Assembly: GCF_009601025.1 (NCBI RefSeq)
Contig: NZ_WIVE01000010.1
Coordinates: 1-64,000, forward strand
Reading direction: 5' to 3'
Source of the DNA: Roseospira navarrensis
GTDB lineage: Bacteria; Pseudomonadota; Alphaproteobacteria; Rhodospirillales; Rhodospirillaceae
DNA: 64,000 bases
Numbering within the stretch: position 1 is the first letter of the stretch; each line of letters starts with the position of its first letter. Positions 1 to 8,406 of this stretch are shown here, in pieces. The notes beneath the pieces were generated by a model. That model saw only the letters and a program-made list of their open reading frames with translations. It searched no databases and had not been told where the DNA came from. A program made the translations under genes and the position numbers.

Positions 1-63
1 CCGGATCGCGGATCACGATGACAACGGGCAAAGACCCCATCCTGAGACGATCACACGATCCGG

Positions 64-97
64 TGCGGGGCCCCGGGTGGCCACCCGGGGCCCCGCA
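64..97. repeat. perfect 34-bp GC-rich palindrome
   Basis: The two 17-base halves are exact reverse complements (left half begins TGCGGGGCCCCGG), with no loop. It lies in the non-coding stretch 1-362 upstream of the first gene and just before a long hairpin repeat. There is no T-run on either side, so it is more likely a repeat component or cruciform than a classical intrinsic terminator. Confidence 0.8.
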
Positions 98-136
98 ACC
101 CGGCATCTCCACAATGCCACAAATCAAACAGACAAT

Positions 137-229
137 CCTGAGGGAGCCCCCGCGACCATCGTTCCGATGGTCGCGCTCCTTTGCGGCGACGCGAAGCGTC
201 GCCGGGGGCGACCGAAGGACCTCGAGAGG
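137..229 (+). repeat. family A dispersed hairpin repeat, copy 1 (93-bp block)
   Basis: This 93-bp block recurs at 24790-24882 and 37992-38084. By eye it differs from those copies at about five and three positions. It starts CCTGAGGGAGCCCCCG and ends GAAGGACCTCGAGAGG, and contains two internal hairpins: GCGACCATCG/CGATGGTCGC with loop TTC, and CGGCGACGC/GCGTCGCCG with loop GAA. Similarity continues to the right (CCATCCGTGTCACAGAACGG at about 240-259). The rest of 1-362 holds the palindrome at 64-97 and no gene I can support. Confidence 0.85.
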
Positions 230-362
230 TGGGTTCGACCCCATCCGTGTCACAGAACGGTCATCCGGGTTCGGAGCCCTGGGCGGGCGCGGTCGATTGT
301 TGCGAACCCGACAACCGACGCGTAGGCTCGGGGCCCGTTCCCCGCGCACCGCGAGATCGCCC

Positions 363-1217
363 ATGCCCCCGTCAGACGACGCCCCGACCGCCGCCATCGG
401 CCGCACGGAAACCACCGAGGACCGCGTCACGGCGGTCCCCGTCAAGGCGCTTCAGGCCACCCTGAACGACGCCCGCGTCCGCCCGGCCGAGGGCGACCCG
501 ATGCCGCCCCTATGGCACTGGCTGTTCTTCCTGCCCGACGCGCCCATGTCCGAGGTCGGCGCCGACGGTCACCCGAAGCGCGGCGGCTTCCTGCCCGCCG
601 TGGCGCTGGAACGGCGCATGTGGGCCGGCGGCCGCCTGACCTTCACCGAGGACACCCCCCGCATCGGCGAGGTGATCCGGCGCGAGTCCGAGATCCTGGA
701 CGTGCAGGAAAAAAGCGGCAACGCCGGCGACATGGTGTTCGTGACCGTGCGCCACCGCATCCACACGCCGCGCGGCCTCGCCGTCGAGGAAGAGCAGGAC
801 ATCGTCTACATCGCGATGCCGACGGCGTTCCGCCCACCGGCCCCCAAGCCCGCGCCGCCGGACCCGACGTGGGTCGATCCCCTGCCCGTGGATCCGGTGC
901 TGCTGTTCCGGTACTCGGCGCTGACCTTCAACGGCCACCGCATCCACTACGACCGCCCCTATGCCATGGAAACCGAGAAGTATCCCGGGCTGGTGGTCCA
1001 CGGCCCGCTGCAGGCCATGGCCCTGATGGAGTCCGCGCGCCGGCATGTGCCCGACCGGCACCCGGCCACGTTCTCGTTCCGGGGCATGCGGCCGCTGTTC
1101 GATTTCGATACCGTCGCCCGCCACGGCTACACGCGGGAGGACGGCGGCCATGACCTGATGACCGTCAACGGCGAGGGCGCCATCGGCATGACCGCGCGGG
1201 TCTCCTGGCACGCCTGA
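363..1217 (+). CDS. HTD2-like MaoC/hot-dog hydratase, possible mesaconyl-C4-CoA hydratase
   Basis: A 284-aa protein of the FAS1-like dehydratase/HTD2 type. The N-terminal hot-dog half (about 45-155) is followed by a second half carrying FNGHRIHYDRPY (189-200) and VVHGPLQ (about 212-218), the hydratase-type active-site region of this family. The frame is open upstream to 18, but that part crosses the repeat at 137-229, so I chose ATG 363; its ribosome-binding site is weak. A class III CoA transferase follows 81 bp downstream on the same strand. In known pathways, an intramolecular mesaconyl-CoA transferase (Mct) works with an HTD2-like mesaconyl-C4-CoA hydratase (Meh). The pairing suggests that role, but itaconate or another acyl-CoA substrate is equally possible. 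Confidence 0.75.
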   Translation: MPPSDDAPTAAIGRTETTEDRVTAVPVKALQATLNDARVRPAEGDPMPPLWHWLFFLPDAPMSEVGADGHPKRGGFLPAVALERRMWAGGRLTFTEDTPRIGEVIRRESEILDVQEKSGNAGDMVFVTVRHRIHTPRGLAVEEEQDIVYIAMPTAFRPPAPKPAPPDPTWVDPLPVDPVLLFRYSALTFNGHRIHYDRPYAMETEKYPGLVVHGPLQAMALMESARRHVPDRHPATFSFRGMRPLFDFDTVARHGYTREDGGHDLMTVNGEGAIGMTARVSWHA

Positions 1218-1298
1218 CTCACGGGCCCCGGACTCCTGGTCCCCCTGACAAGTGGACCCCGCCCCCCCATATCCTGGACTTTGAAGAGGGAGAGAACC

Positions 1299-2522
1299 TT
1301 GGCGAACCTGTTGGAGGGATTGAGGGTGGTCGAAGGGACCTCCTTCGTGGCCGCACCACTGGCCGGCATGACGCTGGCCCAGTTGGGGGCAGAGGTGATT
1401 CGGTTCGACCGCCTTCGCGGCGGCCTCGACCATTACCGCTGGCCGGTGACGGAGGACAATCGGTCCATGTTCTGGGCCGGTCTGAACAAGGGCAAGCGGT
1501 CCATCGCCGTGGACATGACCACGCCCGAGGGCCGCGAGATCATCACCAACCTGATCTGCGCGCCGGGGCCCGGCAACGGCATCTTCCTGACCAACCTGCG
1601 GGTCCGGGGCTGGATGGACTACGACTCCCTCAAGCAGCACCGCGAAGACCTCATCATGATGTCCATCCTGGGCACGCGCGACGGCGGGCCGCAGGTGGAC
1701 TACACGGTCAATCCGGCCGTCGGCTTCCCGTCGGCCACCGGCCCGGAGGGCTCGACCGAGCCCGTCGCCCACGTGCTGCCCGCGTGGGACTGCATCACCG
1801 GGCAGAAGGCGGCCCTCGGCCTGCTGGCGGCGGAGCGTCACCGGCGCATGACCGGCGAGGGCCAGCTCGTGGAACTGGCGCTCAAGGACGTGGCCCTCGC
1901 CATGCTCGGCAACCTGGGCATCCTGGGCGAGGTCATGGTCAACGGCGTGGACCGGCCCAAGTACGGCAACGCGCTGTACGGGGCCTATGGTCAGGACTTC
2001 CTGACCGCCGACGGCCAGCGCATCATGCTGGTGGCGCTGACGGACCGCCAGTGGCGCGGGCTGGGCAAGGCGACCGGGCTGACGGACGAGTTCAACGCCC
2101 TGGGCGAGCGCCTGGGGGTGGACCTGAACCAGGAAGGCCAGCGCTTCGTGCATCGTCACGCCATCACCGACATCCTGAAGCCCTGGTTCTCGGCCCGGCG
2201 GACGGAGGACTTCGCCACGCTGTTCACCGAGAACAACGTCACCTGGTCGGTGTTCCGCACATTCAAGGAAGCGGTGGACACCGACCCGGACCTGTCCACG
2301 GCGCACCCCATGTTCTCAATGCTCGATCAGCCGGGCATCGGCGAATACCTGGTGCCGGGCAGCCCGCTGGAGTTCAGCGCGGCCCCGCGCGAGGCCCCGG
2401 TGCGGGCCGCCACCCTGGGCGAGCACACCGAAGACATCCTGTCCGGCGTTCTGGGCCTGGACGACCACAACATCTCGGCCCTGTTCGACAAGGGCATCGT
2501 CGGCGGCCCCCGCAAGGGGTGA
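1299..2522 (+). CDS. CaiB/BaiF family (class III) CoA transferase
   Basis: A 407-aa protein with the typical family start MANLLEGLRVVEG, a KRSIAVDM segment and the two-domain CaiB layout. Class III enzymes move CoA between carboxylic acids within or between molecules. I chose TTG at 1299 because GAGGGAGAG lies just upstream; an in-frame TTG at 1281 would overlap that ribosome-binding site. It lies 81 bp downstream of the HTD2-like hydratase, so the two are likely co-transcribed. Possible roles are mesaconyl-CoA C1-C4 transferase or succinyl-CoA:dicarboxylate CoA transferase; the sequence alone does not fix the substrate. Confidence 0.85.
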   Translation: MANLLEGLRVVEGTSFVAAPLAGMTLAQLGAEVIRFDRLRGGLDHYRWPVTEDNRSMFWAGLNKGKRSIAVDMTTPEGREIITNLICAPGPGNGIFLTNLRVRGWMDYDSLKQHREDLIMMSILGTRDGGPQVDYTVNPAVGFPSATGPEGSTEPVAHVLPAWDCITGQKAALGLLAAERHRRMTGEGQLVELALKDVALAMLGNLGILGEVMVNGVDRPKYGNALYGAYGQDFLTADGQRIMLVALTDRQWRGLGKATGLTDEFNALGERLGVDLNQEGQRFVHRHAITDILKPWFSARRTEDFATLFTENNVTWSVFRTFKEAVDTDPDLSTAHPMFSMLDQPGIGEYLVPGSPLEFSAAPREAPVRAATLGEHTEDILSGVLGLDDHNISALFDKGIVGGPRKG

Positions 2523-2542
2523 TCCTGATCGGCGCGGACCTT

Positions 2543-2569
2543 GCGGGACCGGCCTCGGGCCGGTTCCGC
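2543..2569. terminator. hairpin between convergent genes
   Basis: A 12-bp stem with one mismatch (GCGGGACCGGCC / GGCCGGTTCCGC, loop TCG) sits between the end of the CoA transferase and the stop codon of the convergent cyclic-nucleotide-binding gene. There is no T-run, so this is a tentative bidirectional terminator. Confidence 0.45.
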
Positions 2570-2570
2570 C

Positions 2571-3164
2571 CTACCCCGCCGACGACCCGTCCGCCCCATG
2601 TTTGGCGGCGTACTTGTTGAGCACGCCTTCCAGTTGGTCGAGCAGCGGCGCGATTTCCGCGCGCATGGCGTCCCGGTCCTTCTCGCTAAACTCGTTGGCC
2701 AGCCGGTGGTTCAGCCCCAGGAACCGATTCTGGAAGTCCATGAACTTGGCGTACTGCTGAACCTGACCCTCATTCGCCTTCCGCAGGCGGTCGATCAGCA
2801 GGAAGATCAGCGAGCGGATCACCGGGTCGCTCAACTGCGACAGCTTCTTCTTCAACTCGTTCTCGGAAATGACCGTGACGGTCGTATCCTCGACCGCCTG
2901 GACGGTGGCGGTGCGCGGCTGGCTGGACAACAACGCCATCTCGCCGAAGACCTCGCCGGCCCCCAGTTCCGAGACGACGACCCGGTGCGCCCCGGATTTC
3001 ACGCTCACCTCGACCCGACCCTTTTCGATGTAATAGGCGTAGTCGCCCCGCGCGCCCTCCTCGAACACGACCTTGCCCCGGAAAAAGATCTCCCGCGTCC
3101 GCAGACGAGGTCGCCCGGACGGGTCCATTTCCTTGCGCGGGTCCAGGTACTCTCTTTCCGACAT
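2571..3164 (-). CDS. cyclic nucleotide-binding domain protein
   Basis: A 197-aa protein starting MSEREYLDPRKEM. Residues about 25-135 form a cNMP-binding beta-roll: FFRGKVVFEEGARGDYAYYI is the first half, and GEVFGEMALL followed by PRTATV is the phosphate-binding cassette with its conserved Glu and Arg. The C-terminal 60 residues are helical and charged. There is no helix-turn-helix, so it is not a full CRP/FNR regulator; it is more likely a cAMP/cGMP-responsive signalling module acting on a partner. ATG 3164 was chosen over upstream in-frame starts because the conserved domain begins soon after it. The gene converges with the CoA transferase. Confidence 0.85.
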   Translation of the reverse strand: MSEREYLDPRKEMDPSGRPRLRTREIFFRGKVVFEEGARGDYAYYIEKGRVEVSVKSGAHRVVVSELGAGEVFGEMALLSSQPRTATVQAVEDTTVTVISENELKKKLSQLSDPVIRSLIFLLIDRLRKANEGQVQQYAKFMDFQNRFLGLNHRLANEFSEKDRDAMRAEIAPLLDQLEGVLNKYAAKHGADGSSAG

Positions 3165-3440
3165 GGTCCGGCTCCAGCAGCGATATCCCGCCCCCAGCAT
3201 AGAGGGTTCGGCCGCCCGTGTTCTCTCGAAATTTTGCCGAACGGCCGCCGGCCGGAGCGTACCAGAGTCGCAGACCACATGCTGCCCGGGAACCACCTCG
3301 CCTTCCGGCCAAAAACGAAAAAGGGGTCATCGCGAACATCGGGGTTGCGGGGTTTCCGGATCGCGGCAGTCAACCGGGAAAACCCTTCTCCCCCCATTCC
3401 ATGGCTCCCCGAGTCACACTTTCTCAATGGTCGAACGGAC

Positions 3441-3589
3441 AGGCTTTCTGCCTGCCGGACGGGGCTTGCAGCCCCGTCCGGACCGTTTTGCCCAATGTAT
3501 GGGGATGAGAACGCTCCGGGCGGGAGTGCAACTCCCGCCCGGCGTCATGGCTTGAAGCCCCCCAGTCCAAGGCGGAAAACGCCTTGAAC
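3441..3589. repeat. cluster of GC-rich hairpins
   Basis: Two perfect 27-nt hairpins with 12-bp stems and 3-nt loops lie 61 bp apart: 3455-3481 (CCGGACGGGGCT/AGCCCCGTCCGG, loop TGC) and 3516-3542 (CCGGGCGGGAGT/ACTCCCGCCCGG, loop GCA). Smaller stems flank them: AGGC/GCCT near 3441, and CAAGGCG/CGCCTTG near 3569-3588. They lie in the 678-bp gap between the cNMP-binding gene and clpA, which holds no gene I can support. Confidence 0.75.
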
Positions 3590-3710
3590 GCCGAGGCAGA
3601 CTCCGAGTCCGAACGCGCCCCCTGCGGCGGCAAAGATGTGTGAACGTGATAGTTCATGGGGGAGGTCGGGAGGGGGTTATGGCGGAACGCGCGCCGGGCG
3701 CATGCCCATG

Positions 3711-3750
3711 CGCGAGATCCTTCACGCCCTTCGGGCGATCAGGATGACGA
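3711..3750 (+). repeat. solo GATCCTTC...CAGGATGAC repeat module
   Basis: A single module starting GAGATCCTTC, with a short GCCC/GGGC stem, ending ATCAGGATGACGA. It is the half-unit that occurs as an inverted pair in the longer repeats elsewhere in this window, for example 11723-11813 and 37935-38084. A GCGCATG/CATGCGC hairpin precedes it directly. Confidence 0.75.
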
Positions 3751-3784
3751 TCCTGTTTTTCCGATCTCCCGTGACACCGCATAG

Positions 3785-3815
3785 AAAAACGCCCGGACCG
3801 ACGGGCGGTCCGGGC
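3785..3815 (-). terminator. rho-independent terminator of clpS-clpA
   Basis: Read on the minus strand, the stem GCCCGGACC/GGTCCGGGC (7-nt loop) is followed directly by GTTTTTC, about 28 bp beyond the clpA stop codon. Confidence 0.85.
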
Positions 3816-3842
3816 GCATTTCGTCATCAAGCGGCGGGAGGG

Positions 3843-6188
3843 CTACTCCACCAGTTCGGGGGTCTTGCCGGTGCCCGAGTCCTGGCCGCCGTCGCCGTCG
3901 GACCGGCCGCCCTTGCGGCCGCCCCGGTCGCGGTCAGTGTCGATCTCGAAGACGGGCTTGTTGTCCTCGATCTTCACCCGGACCAGACCGCCCTTGGTCA
4001 GGCGGCCGAACAGCAGTTCCTCGGCCAGCGGCTTCTTGATGCTCTCCTGGATGATGCGGCCCAGCGGGCGCGCCCCCATGAGCTTGTCGTAGCCCTTCTT
4101 GGCCAGCCACTTGCGGGCGTCTTCGGACAGCTCGATGACCACGTCGCGGTCGGCGAGCTGGGCTTCCAACTGCATGATGAACTTGTCCACGACCTTGCCG
4201 ACCACATCGCCGGACAGCCCCGCGAACGGGATGACGGCATCGAGACGGTTGCGGAACTCGGGCGAGAACATGCGCTCGATTTCCTCCCGGTCCTCGCCGG
4301 AGCGGTCCTCGCGATTGAACCCGATCGCCGCCTTGGCGAGCTGCTGCGCGCCGGCGTTGGTGGTCATGATGAGGATCGTGTTGCGGAAATCGACCGTCTT
4401 GCCCGAATGGTCCGTCAGCTTGCCGTGGTCCATGACCTGCAACAGGATGTTGAACAGGTCCGGATGGGCCTTCTCGATCTCGTCGAGCAGAAGGACCGAG
4501 TACGGATGCTGATCGACCGCGTCGGTCAGCAGGCCGCCCTGGTCGAAGCCCACATAGCCCGGCGGCGCGCCGATCAGGCGGGAGACCGAGTGCCGCTCCA
4601 TGTACTCGCTCATGTCGAAGCGGACCAGTTCCACGCCCAGCGTCATGGAGAGCTGACGCGCCACCTCGGTCTTGCCCACGCCGGTCGGACCGGAGAACAG
4701 ATAGCAGCCGATCGGCTTCTCCGGCTCGCGCAGGCCGGCGCGGGCCAGCTTGATGGCGCTGGACAGGGCGTCGATGGCGCCGTCCTGGCCGAACACCATG
4801 GTCTTCAGGTCGCGTTCCAGGTTCGCCAGCGCCGTCTGGTCGTTGCGCGACACCGTCTTGGGCGGGATGCGGGCGATCTTGGCGATGATGTCCTCGATGT
4901 CCTTGACGGTCACCGTCTTGCGCCGCTTGCTTTCCGGCACCAGCATCCGGGCGGCGCCCACCTCGTCGATCACATCGATCGCCTTGTCCGGCAACTTGCG
5001 GTCGTTGATGTACTTCGAAGACAGGGTCACCGCCGCGCGCACCGCCTCGTTGGTGTACTTCACGTGGTGGTGATCCTCGTAGTACGGCTTCAGGCCGGTG
5101 ACGATCTTGATGGCGTCATCCACGCTGGGCTCGTTCACGTCGATTTTCTGGAACCGGCGCACCAAGGCCCGATCCTTCTCGAAGTGATTGCGGAACTCCT
5201 TGTACGTGGTCGAGCCGATGCACCGCAGCGAGCCGGCGGCCAGCGCGGGCTTCAGCAGGTTCGACGCGTCCATGGACCCGCCCGAGGTGGCCCCGGCGCC
5301 GATCACGGTGTGGATCTCGTCGATGAACAGGATCGCGCCGTCGAAGGCTTCCAGTTCCTTGATGACCGCCTTCAGGCGCTCCTCGAAATCGCCGCGATAG
5401 CGCGTGCCCGCCAGCAGCGCCCCCATGTCGAGGGCGAAGATGGTGGCCTCGCGCAGGACCGTCGGCACCTGATCCTCGATGATGCGCTTGGCCAGACCCT
5501 CGGCGATGGCCGTCTTGCCCACGCCCGGATCGCCCACCAGCAACGGATTGTTCTTGGTGCGGCGGCACAGGATCTGGATGGTGCGCTCCACCTCCAGGTC
5601 GCGACCGATCAGTGGATCGATGCGCCCGTCGGCGGCCTTGCGGTTGAGGTTGACGCAGTAGGTGTCGAGAGCCTCCTGTCCTTTTTTCACGACCTCTTCC
5701 TCCCGCGTCCCCTCTGCCGTGCCCTGGGGGGCCCGGGCTTCGCCCTTGTCCGTGGCCTTGGCGATGCCGTGAGAGATGTAGTTGACCGCATCCAGGCGGG
5801 TCATGTCCTGCATCTGGAGGAAGTAGACCGCGTGCGACTCCCGCTCGGCGAAAATGGCGACCAGGATGTTGGCGCCGGTCACCTGTTCGCGGCCGGAACT
5901 CTGCACGTGGATGGCCGCGCGCTGCACGACGCGCTGGAAGCCGGCGGTCGGTTTCGGGTCGCCGTCGAGGCGATCCACGACCAGACCGTTCAGCTCGGTG
6001 TCCACGAAGGCCGTGAGCTGTTCCCGCAGCTTTTCCGTCTCGACGGAGCAGGCCTTCAGAACCGCCACGGCGTCCTGGTCATCGACCAGCGACAGCAGAA
6101 GATGTTCGAGTGTTGCGTATTCGTGGTTGCGCTCGGCAGCCAGGGCGAGCGCCCGGTGAAGGCTCAACTCCAGATTGCGGGAAAGCAT
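3843..6188 (-). CDS. clpA: ATP-dependent Clp protease ATP-binding subunit ClpA
   Basis: A 781-aa Hsp100 AAA+ unfoldase that feeds substrates, including N-degron proteins, to ClpP. It has the N-terminal double Clp repeat ([17 protein letters not shown], about 1-145), a first AAA module with Walker [10 protein letters not shown] and Walker B ILFIDEIH, and a second AAA module with Walker [10 protein letters not shown] and Walker [14 protein letters not shown]. Length and domain order are those of ClpA; the long coiled M-domain of ClpB is absent. It begins 6 bp after clpS and ends at a strong terminator, so clpS-clpA form an operon. The C-terminal tail after about 745 is charged and rich in Gly and Asp, as is common in alphaproteobacterial ClpA. 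Confidence 0.97.
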   Translation of the reverse strand: MLSRNLELSLHRALALAAERNHEYATLEHLLLSLVDDQDAVAVLKACSVETEKLREQLTAFVDTELNGLVVDRLDGDPKPTAGFQRVVQRAAIHVQSSGREQVTGANILVAIFAERESHAVYFLQMQDMTRLDAVNYISHGIAKATDKGEARAPQGTAEGTREEEVVKKGQEALDTYCVNLNRKAADGRIDPLIGRDLEVERTIQILCRRTKNNPLLVGDPGVGKTAIAEGLAKRIIEDQVPTVLREATIFALDMGALLAGTRYRGDFEERLKAVIKELEAFDGAILFIDEIHTVIGAGATSGGSMDASNLLKPALAAGSLRCIGSTTYKEFRNHFEKDRALVRRFQKIDVNEPSVDDAIKIVTGLKPYYEDHHHVKYTNEAVRAAVTLSSKYINDRKLPDKAIDVIDEVGAARMLVPESKRRKTVTVKDIEDIIAKIARIPPKTVSRNDQTALANLERDLKTMVFGQDGAIDALSSAIKLARAGLREPEKPIGCYLFSGPTGVGKTEVARQLSMTLGVELVRFDMSEYMERHSVSRLIGAPPGYVGFDQGGLLTDAVDQHPYSVLLLDEIEKAHPDLFNILLQVMDHGKLTDHSGKTVDFRNTILIMTTNAGAQQLAKAAIGFNREDRSGEDREEIERMFSPEFRNRLDAVIPFAGLSGDVVGKVVDKFIMQLEAQLADRDVVIELSEDARKWLAKKGYDKLMGARPLGRIIQESIKKPLAEELLFGRLTKGGLVRVKIEDNKPVFEIDTDRDRGGRKGGRSDGDGGQDSGTGKTPELVE

Positions 6189-6194
6189 GGGCCG

Positions 6195-6542
6195 CTATTC
6201 CTTCTCCAGGGTACACTGCAACGGATGCTGGTTGCGGCGCGCCAGATCCATGACCTGGGTCACCTTGGTTTCCGCCACTTCGTACGTGTAGACGCCACAG
6301 ATGCCGACCCCCCGCTGATGAACGTGAAGCATGATTCGGGTCGCTTCCTCGTTCGACTTGCCGAAGAACCGCTCGAGCACCATCACCACGAATTCCATGG
6401 GGGTGTAGTCGTCGTTCAGCATCAAGACCTTGTACATGGCCGGCTTTTTGGTCTTGGGCCGGGTCTTGATGACAACGCCCGTATTGGGGCCGCCACCGGC
6501 CTTGCCATCGTCGCTGTCCGAACACCGCATTGGAACAGTCAT
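6195..6542 (-). CDS. clpS: ATP-dependent Clp protease adaptor ClpS
   Basis: A 115-aa adaptor that delivers N-end-rule substrates to ClpA. The conserved core is present: [20 protein letters not shown], which forms the N-degron pocket, then [19 protein letters not shown]. It is co-directional with clpA and separated from it by 6 bp. The start is uncertain: ATG 6542 (MTVPMRC) and ATG 6530 are both possible, and the longer open frame upstream to 6890 does not look like ClpS. Confidence 0.95.
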   Translation of the reverse strand: MTVPMRCSDSDDGKAGGGPNTGVVIKTRPKTKKPAMYKVLMLNDDYTPMEFVVMVLERFFGKSNEEATRIMLHVHQRGVGICGVYTYEVAETKVTQVMDLARRNQHPLQCTLEKE

Positions 6543-6909
6543 CGGTTCTATCTGCTCCCGAAGTCCTTCGCTTGTTTCCGGTTGCGGACGGGGCACGCCC
6601 CGGTCAGGGCGCGCCACGGGTCCGAACCAATCCAACAGGCCCCCAATACGACGGAGGGTCCGGGGGGCAGTCACCCCCTGACGGCTCGACCACGGGTCCG
6701 CGACGATCCACAGTGTACGGTGCCGCAACGGAGGCGATAAAGACCCATCGCGCATCCCGGAGCGGCCCGCCGCAAAACCCGCCAACTCCGTCGATATGGG
6801 GGCGTGGCGACGGTCATACAACAGGGCCTTCAAGGCGCTGGCCGGTCTGGCGCGAGGCCGACGGCGCGCCGCCGAGTCGCGATCCGCCACGGACCGACCT
6901 CCGGCGGGA
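6543..6909. other. intergenic region upstream of clpS
   Basis: About 370 bp between the clpS start and the stop of the Hpt gene. It must contain the clpS-clpA promoter on the minus strand, but no well-spaced -35/-10 pair stands out. I see no repeat of the dispersed families and no RNA gene. Confidence 0.4.
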
Positions 6910-7434
6910 TCATGACAGCGCCCGGTCCACCACCCGGGTGAGCCCCTCGATCATCTCCGCGCCCGCCGGCCCGCCGTCGCCGCTCATGCGGCGGGAGACG
7001 ATCACCTGCAGGCTCTCCACATGCAGGCGGACCGCCTGAAGCTGTTCCGGCGTGGGGCGGTCGCCGATCCGCTCCAGGAACCGGCACAAGCCGTTCCCGA
7101 CCCGCGTGACCAGATCATAGCCGAAACTGCCGCCCTGCCCCTTCATGTCGTGCGCGATGCGAAACACCTCGCGCTTGGCGGCGGCGGGATCGGCGGGATC
7201 GCCCTCCATGGTCGCCAGGGCCAGGACGAGGGCCGACACGTCCTTGTCCACCCAGGCCAGATACTGGTCGTGCATCCCGGCCAGCATGGCTTCGGCCCGG
7301 GCCAGGGCCGCGGCATCCACGCCGGTCTGCGTCACCTGGACCTTGCGGGACAGCGGATCGGGCGGCGCGATGAACGTGGCGTCCTCCGCGTCCCGTCCGG
7401 CGCCGTCCAAGTCCTTGCGGTGCATCATCGCCAT
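6910..7434 (-). CDS. Hpt (histidine phosphotransfer) domain protein
   Basis: A 174-aa protein. The Hpt signature [16 protein letters not shown] places the phospho-accepting His at about residue 95 in a four-helix segment spanning about 40-150. There is no kinase or receiver domain, so it should act as a stand-alone relay between a hybrid kinase and a response regulator. A response-regulator gene lies upstream on the same strand across a 215-bp inserted repeat, and is a natural partner. The first 35 residues are not conserved-looking and the start could be a few codons downstream (a second ATG pair follows). Confidence 0.85.
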   Translation of the reverse strand: MAMMHRKDLDGAGRDAEDATFIAPPDPLSRKVQVTQTGVDAAALARAEAMLAGMHDQYLAWVDKDVSALVLALATMEGDPADPAAAKREVFRIAHDMKGQGGSFGYDLVTRVGNGLCRFLERIGDRPTPEQLQAVRLHVESLQVIVSRRMSGDGGPAGAEMIEGLTRVVDRALS

Positions 7435-7542
7435 GGGCTCCCGACCTCGGGCGGGGACGGACGCCGGTCAGCGGGCCGACGCCATCATCCAGCGCAGGCG
7501 CTCATTTCACCATGGATCGCAAAGCCACGAAACCCTTCTGAT

Positions 7543-7789
7543 GTCACAAGAACCGGGTAACGGGCTCGGGCTGACGGGATTCCGCCTGCAGATCTTTCCC
7601 GCCACGGCCGGGACATCCGCGCTCGAGGTCCTTCAGCCGCTTCGCGGCTTCAGGATGACATCCTATATTTTTTTGGGGTGTCATCCCGAGTGAGCGAAGC
7701 GAGACGAGGGATCTCGAGAGGCCTGCTCCGACCGCGCAGTAAGTGCCATCATATCAAGCTGAGCCCGTTACTTTGGTCACAAGAACCGG
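7543..7789. mobile_element. MITE-like repeat element, family B copy 1, with flanking direct repeats
   Basis: The element spans 7557-7771. Its ends are perfect inverted repeats: GTAACGGGCTC at 7557-7567 and GAGCCCGTTAC at 7761-7771. Perfect 14-bp direct repeats GTCACAAGAACCGG flank it at 7543-7556 and 7776-7789, resembling a target-site duplication. Inside are two opposed modules: GAGGTCCTTCAGCCGC...CAGGATGACA (about 7625-7661) and GTCATCCCGAGTGAGCG...GGGATCTCGAGAGG (about 7680-7721). It has no coding capacity and would need a transposase supplied in trans. The right repeat ends 5 bp before the response-regulator stop codon. Confidence 0.75.
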
Positions 7790-7794
7790 CCTTT

Positions 7795-8361
7795 TCAGGG
7801 CCGTCGGCTCAGCAGGGCGTCCAGATCACGCCGGGACAGACCGCCCGTTCCGGCCGCCCTGGCCTTGGCCTCGCGCAGGGCCCGGCGCCGCTCAGGGCCG
7901 CGCCAGTCGATGGTGTGCCGGCGTCGGTCCGGGCCGAAGTACGTGGCCGTCCGCACAAACGGGCGCGGTCGGTCGATGATCGCCTTGATGCGCGCGAACA
8001 GCGACGTGGCCGAGATGGGCTTGGACAGGAATTCGTGCACCCCGGCGTCGCGCGCCTCCATCACCCGGCTCAGTTCCGTGTGTCCGGTCAGCATGATGAT
8101 GGGGACGAAAGGGTTGGGGCTTTCGGGGGACGTGCGCACCATCCGGACAAACGCCACGCCGTCCACCGGCGCCATGATCCAGTCGCAGATCACCAGGTCG
8201 GCGGGAAAGTTCGAAAGCTCGACGAAGGCGGCATCGCCGTTGCCGGCCTCCTGGATGCGGCGCACGCCGAACGCCCCCAGGATCGTGCGGACGATGGCCC
8301 GGGTATGCGCATTGTCGTCCACGACCAGGACGGTGAGCTGTTCGAGAGAGTATCCCGCCAT
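7795..8361 (-). CDS. response regulator receiver protein
   Basis: A 188-aa protein with a CheY-like receiver over about 8-135: acidic pair DD at 15-16, phospho-acceptor Asp60 in DLVICDWIM, Thr in IIMLTGH, and Lys in FLSKPIS. The last 50 residues (FGPDRRRHTIDWRGPERRR...) are basic and contain no DNA-binding or enzymatic domain. ATG 8361 is supported by GAGGGG 5 bases upstream; the longer frame to 8403 is not needed. The Hpt gene downstream may be its phosphorelay partner. Confidence 0.9.
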   Translation of the reverse strand: MAGYSLEQLTVLVVDDNAHTRAIVRTILGAFGVRRIQEAGNGDAAFVELSNFPADLVICDWIMAPVDGVAFVRMVRTSPESPNPFVPIIMLTGHTELSRVMEARDAGVHEFLSKPISATSLFARIKAIIDRPRPFVRTATYFGPDRRRHTIDWRGPERRRALREAKARAAGTGGLSRRDLDALLSRRP

Positions 8362-8406
8362 CGCAGCCCCTCGACCCGTGCCGCACAACGATGCGTCGCG
8401 CACGCG

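Noticed and set aside
18-362. N-terminal extension of the first hydratase gene
   Set aside because: The frame is open to 18, but it runs through the palindrome and the family A repeat, and the family's conserved sequence starts after ATG 363.
3441-3589. CRISPR-like array
   Set aside because: Only two units, with different sequences and no spacer logic; they are hairpins of equal geometry. No cas genes are present anywhere in the window.
3636-6740. Open frame of 1034 codons on the plus strand, opposite clpA-clpS
   Set aside because: It is antisense to clear ClpA and ClpS proteins; its translation is His/Arg/Ala/Gly-rich low-complexity sequence typical of GC-rich shadow frames. The same applies to long frames at 510-2306 (-), 8931-10445 (+), 16162-18327 (+), 32224-34560 (-), 53699-55936 (+), 56631-60185 (+) and 59879-62578 (+).
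7543-7789. Insertion sequence with a transposase
   Set aside because: None of the repeat elements contains an open frame resembling a transposase; they are non-autonomous at best.
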